From positions 710,445,637-710,509,636 of the forward strand of contig CM066033.1 in NCBI GenBank assembly GCA_033557465.1: a stretch of 64,000 bases of DNA. The letters run 5' to 3'. Source of the DNA: Ichthyophis bannanicus. Taxonomy: Eukaryota > Chordata > Amphibia > Gymnophiona > Ichthyophiidae. How positions within the stretch are numbered: position 1 is the stretch's first letter; every line of letters begins with the position of its first letter. The translations under genes and the position numbers were made by a program. This document shows, one piece after another, positions 62,288 to 64,000 of the stretch. Under the pieces are notes generated by a model. The model saw only the letters and a list, made by a program, of their open reading frames with translations, was not told the DNA's origin and made no database searches.

Positions 62288-63303
62288 TTGCTACGTTGCT
62301 GCAGTCTCACAGACGTTCTACGTCGCTGTCTTACATACGCGTGTGGCGCGTTTTTGAGGCGTGGTGCGCGGAACGTGCCTTGCGGGCCCGGTTGTCTTCC
62401 ATCCCAGATATTCTCGCCTTTCTTCAATGCGGACTAGAGAAGGGTCTTGCTCTTAGCACCTTGAAGGTACAATTGGCGGCGCTAGCCGTTTTCCGAGGTG
62501 CGGTGCGCGGAGTTCGCCTTTCCTCGCATCCGGACATGCTGCGTTTCCTTCGGGCGGCCAGACATCTTCGGCCGCCGGTCCGGCAGGTTATTCCCCCTTG
62601 GGACTTGAATCTGGTCTTGGAAGTGATGACGGGCGCTCCTTTTGAGCCGCGTTCTTCTAGTTCCATCAGAGAGTTGACCTGGAAGACGGTTTTTTTGGTG
62701 GCTCTTTGTTCCGCCAGGCGAATTTCAGATTTACAGGCTCTCTCCTGTAGGCCTCCGTTTCTTCAGTTTTCCGCAGAGAAGGTGGTTTTGCGTCCGGTTC
62801 CGTCTTTTCTGCCTAAGGTGGTGTCCGCATTCCATCTAAATCAGTCTGTCTCGCTACCCACCTTCGCTGAGTCAGGGGTCGGGGCGTCGGTTGATCGTTC
62901 TCTGCGGAGGTTCGATATGGGTCGTGTACTCCGTTGTTACCTCAAGGAGACTGAGTCGTTTCGTAAATCCGACCGGTTGTTTGTGCTTTTCGGAGGGCCC
63001 TCTAAGGGTCTAGCGGCTTCCAAGGCCTCCATTGCGCGTTGGGTAAAGCAGGCCATTCGGGTCGCCTATGAGACCAGGGGCAAAGCCGTGCCTGTTGGGC
63101 TTCGTGCGCATTCTACCAGGGGTCAGGCGACTTCCTGGGCGGAGTCGGCCTTAGTTCCTCTGGTGGATATTTGTAGAGCGGCGTCCTGGTCTTCTCTCCA
63201 TGCTTTCTCGCGTCATTATCGGTTGGATGTCTTTGCGTGTCAAGATGCTTGTGTGGGGGCTTCAGCCATTGTAGCGGGGCTCACAGGTCCCTCCCAGGGT
63301 TAG
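62155..63303 (+). CDS. DIRS E tyrosine recombinase
   Basis: 382 residues, uninterrupted. Catalytic positions are all present: R188/R189 in SARRISDLQALSC, H319-x-x-R322 in RAHSTRGQATSWA, Tyr355 in SRHYRLDV. The N-terminal DNA-binding part includes LSYIRVWRVFEAWC and LSTLKVQLAALAVFRG. It overlaps the last 130 bases of pol in another frame; the chosen Met lies inside the overlap and may not be the true start. It stops about 25 bases before the internal complementary region. Together with pol this makes E one of the best preserved copies here, apart from gag and the pol start. Confidence 0.9.
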   Translation: MAVARSGGLTAAGTSAHAPGGSILAYGMAIERQRLRRKGYSASVIATLLQSHRRSTSLSYIRVWRVFEAWCAERALRARLSSIPDILAFLQCGLEKGLALSTLKVQLAALAVFRGAVRGVRLSSHPDMLRFLRAARHLRPPVRQVIPPWDLNLVLEVMTGAPFEPRSSSSIRELTWKTVFLVALCSARRISDLQALSCRPPFLQFSAEKVVLRPVPSFLPKVVSAFHLNQSVSLPTFAESGVGASVDRSLRRFDMGRVLRCYLKETESFRKSDRLFVLFGGPSKGLAASKASIARWVKQAIRVAYETRGKAVPVGLRAHSTRGQATSWAESALVPLVDICRAASWSSLHAFSRHYRLDVFACQDACVGASAIVAGLTGPSQG

Positions 63304-63324
63304 TTACTGCTTTGGTACTACCCA

Positions 63325-63420
63325 ACTGTTCTGGACTGGCCCGGAGAGACGATTAGGAAGGAGAAATTAGACCTTACCTGCTAATTGTCTTTCCTTGAGT
63401 ACTCTCCGGGCCAGTCCAGA
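63325..63420 (+). repeat. DIRS E internal complementary region
   Basis: Reads gagacgattagg (left-end complement), then aaggagaaattagaccttac and tgtctttccttgagtactc (right-end complement). It matches the E termini exactly where D matches its own, including the C in tctcctt that distinguishes E from D. Confidence 0.9.
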
Positions 63421-63725
63421 ACCCACCCCTTCTGGATGTTCTGGAGTTTCGAGAATTTCTCAGTGTTCTCGTTTTTAGGAACCGTCTTAGCTTTTGCTGA
63501 GAAAAAGAAAAAAAACAAAAAAAACCCCTCACCAATTGAAAAGTCACCAGCGCCGCCTTGGCGGCTGAAAGCAGGAGCTTTTGCTCCTCCAATCCCTCCC
63601 TGTGGGGGGGGGGGGGAGTGGTTCTCAGTTCATCTTTGACAACCTTATGTGTCTCTCTTCCACTGTTATCACTGTATTTTGTATTTCTTCTTCTAGTTTG
63701 TTATTTTTATCTGCTTGTTACGTGA
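63421..63725 (+). other. DIRS E 3' untranslated segment
   Basis: About 300 bases with an A-rich block near 63,505-63,525 and a 13-base G run near 63,605. No ORF supported. Confidence 0.6.
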
Positions 63726-63889
63726 AGACTGGCTGCTGTCACCAGGGGAGAGTTAGGTATCCTAGCAACAACAAAAAGTATTCAGTCCTCAGCTGCTAGA
63801 GGAGATAGATTTGACTACCCAACTGTTCTGGACTGGCCCGGAGAGTACTCAAGGAAAGACAATTAGCAGGTAAGGTCTAATTTCTCCTT
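63726..63889 (+). repeat. DIRS E right terminal repeat
   Basis: Inverted partner of 52,355-52,510. The outer end has aattag-caggtaaggt-ctaatt and finishes at tttctcctt. Confidence 0.88.
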
Positions 63890-64000
63890 CTCTTCTCTCT
63901 TTCTCCTCCAACTGCATCCTGTGTTTTTTGTTTTATACACCACCCTGATGCCTGTGCTTGGGTGGTATATCAAGCTCTGCTAATAAAGATAAAGAAATCT
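63890..64000 (+). pseudogene. LINE 3' end, continuation of 51,676-52,354
   Basis: tttatacaccaccctgatgc and gggtggtatatcaagctctg, then gctaataaagataaagaaa, the sort of stem-forming 3' terminus found in CR1/L2-group LINEs. caccaccc and gggtggta can pair. It confirms that E interrupted a LINE 3' region. Confidence 0.7.

Larger units (their letters stand above)
52355..63889 (+). mobile_element. DIRS element E, containing nested element F
   Basis: Left end cctaatcgtctc (52,355) and right end ggtctaatttctcctt (63,889), both confirmed by the internal complementary region at 63,325-63,420. Inverted repeats pair over about 120 bases (52,367-52,487 with 63,728-63,846). Without the 5.9-kb insert F its length is about 5.6 kb. 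Gag has one 1-base deletion and the start of pol has another. RT, RNase H, methyltransferase-like domain and recombinase are otherwise open. It is inserted in the 3' region of a LINE, which continues on both sides. Confidence 0.92.

Overview
This window is a stretch of vertebrate genomic DNA made almost entirely of transposable elements. I found no host exon, no bacterial-type operon and no CRISPR array. DIRS-type tyrosine-recombinase retrotransposons dominate, alongside Penelope-like elements with hammerhead ribozymes, CR1-group and RTE LINEs, tRNA-derived SINEs, hAT-type non-autonomous DNA transposons and one unusual Gypsy-type LTR element. That mixture suggests a large, repeat-rich amphibian genome, possibly a caecilian. 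The species cannot be settled from sequence alone, so this is inference.

Layout. 1-2,294: 3' half of DIRS element A (+). 3,139-3,530: a MITE-like repeat. 3,630-5,815: two Penelope-type terminal modules in inverted orientation, each with a hammerhead-like core. 5,997-18,204: an old, decayed DIRS element G (-), into which a second DIRS element B (-; 6,984-12,234), a Penelope-like element with an RT/GIY-YIG ORF (13,029-15,239) and a hAT MITE (6,047-6,240) have inserted. 18,946-19,906: two SINEs. 20,951-21,120: a hAT MITE with a perfect 8-bp target duplication. 22,393-27,977: near-intact DIRS element C (-), lying inside a CR1-group LINE next to its FADD box. 28,790-35,340: an RTE LINE split by a Gypsy-type element (29,363-33,950) whose integrase precedes its reverse transcriptase. 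36,900-40,370: a CR1-group LINE carrying a SINE and a MITE. 41,961-47,990: DIRS element D (+). 48,100-52,354: two LINE fragments in opposite orientation, with a hAT-type element at their junction that carries a minisatellite and a long perfect-looking hairpin. 52,355-63,889: DIRS element E (+), with a 5.9-kb DIRS-like element F (52,541-58,464) in its 5' leader. F has complete DIRS termini but no recognisable DIRS protein. The outer LINE resumes at 63,890.

How the parts work together. In full DIRS copies the order is left inverted terminal repeat, gag-like ORF, pol (RT, RNase H, methyltransferase-like domain), an overlapping tyrosine-recombinase ORF, an internal complementary region (ICR), and the right inverted terminal repeat. 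The ICR is the reverse complement of the joined right and left ends, so it records the junction of the presumed circular intermediate and allows the ends to be called closely. Proteins still readable: C has pol and recombinase open, with one apparent gag frameshift; E has pol and recombinase mostly open, with two 1-nt frameshifts; D is interrupted by two in-frame TGA codons and gag frameshifts; A, B and G are truncated or decayed. Relative ages follow from nesting: G is older than B and the Penelope insert, and E is older than F.
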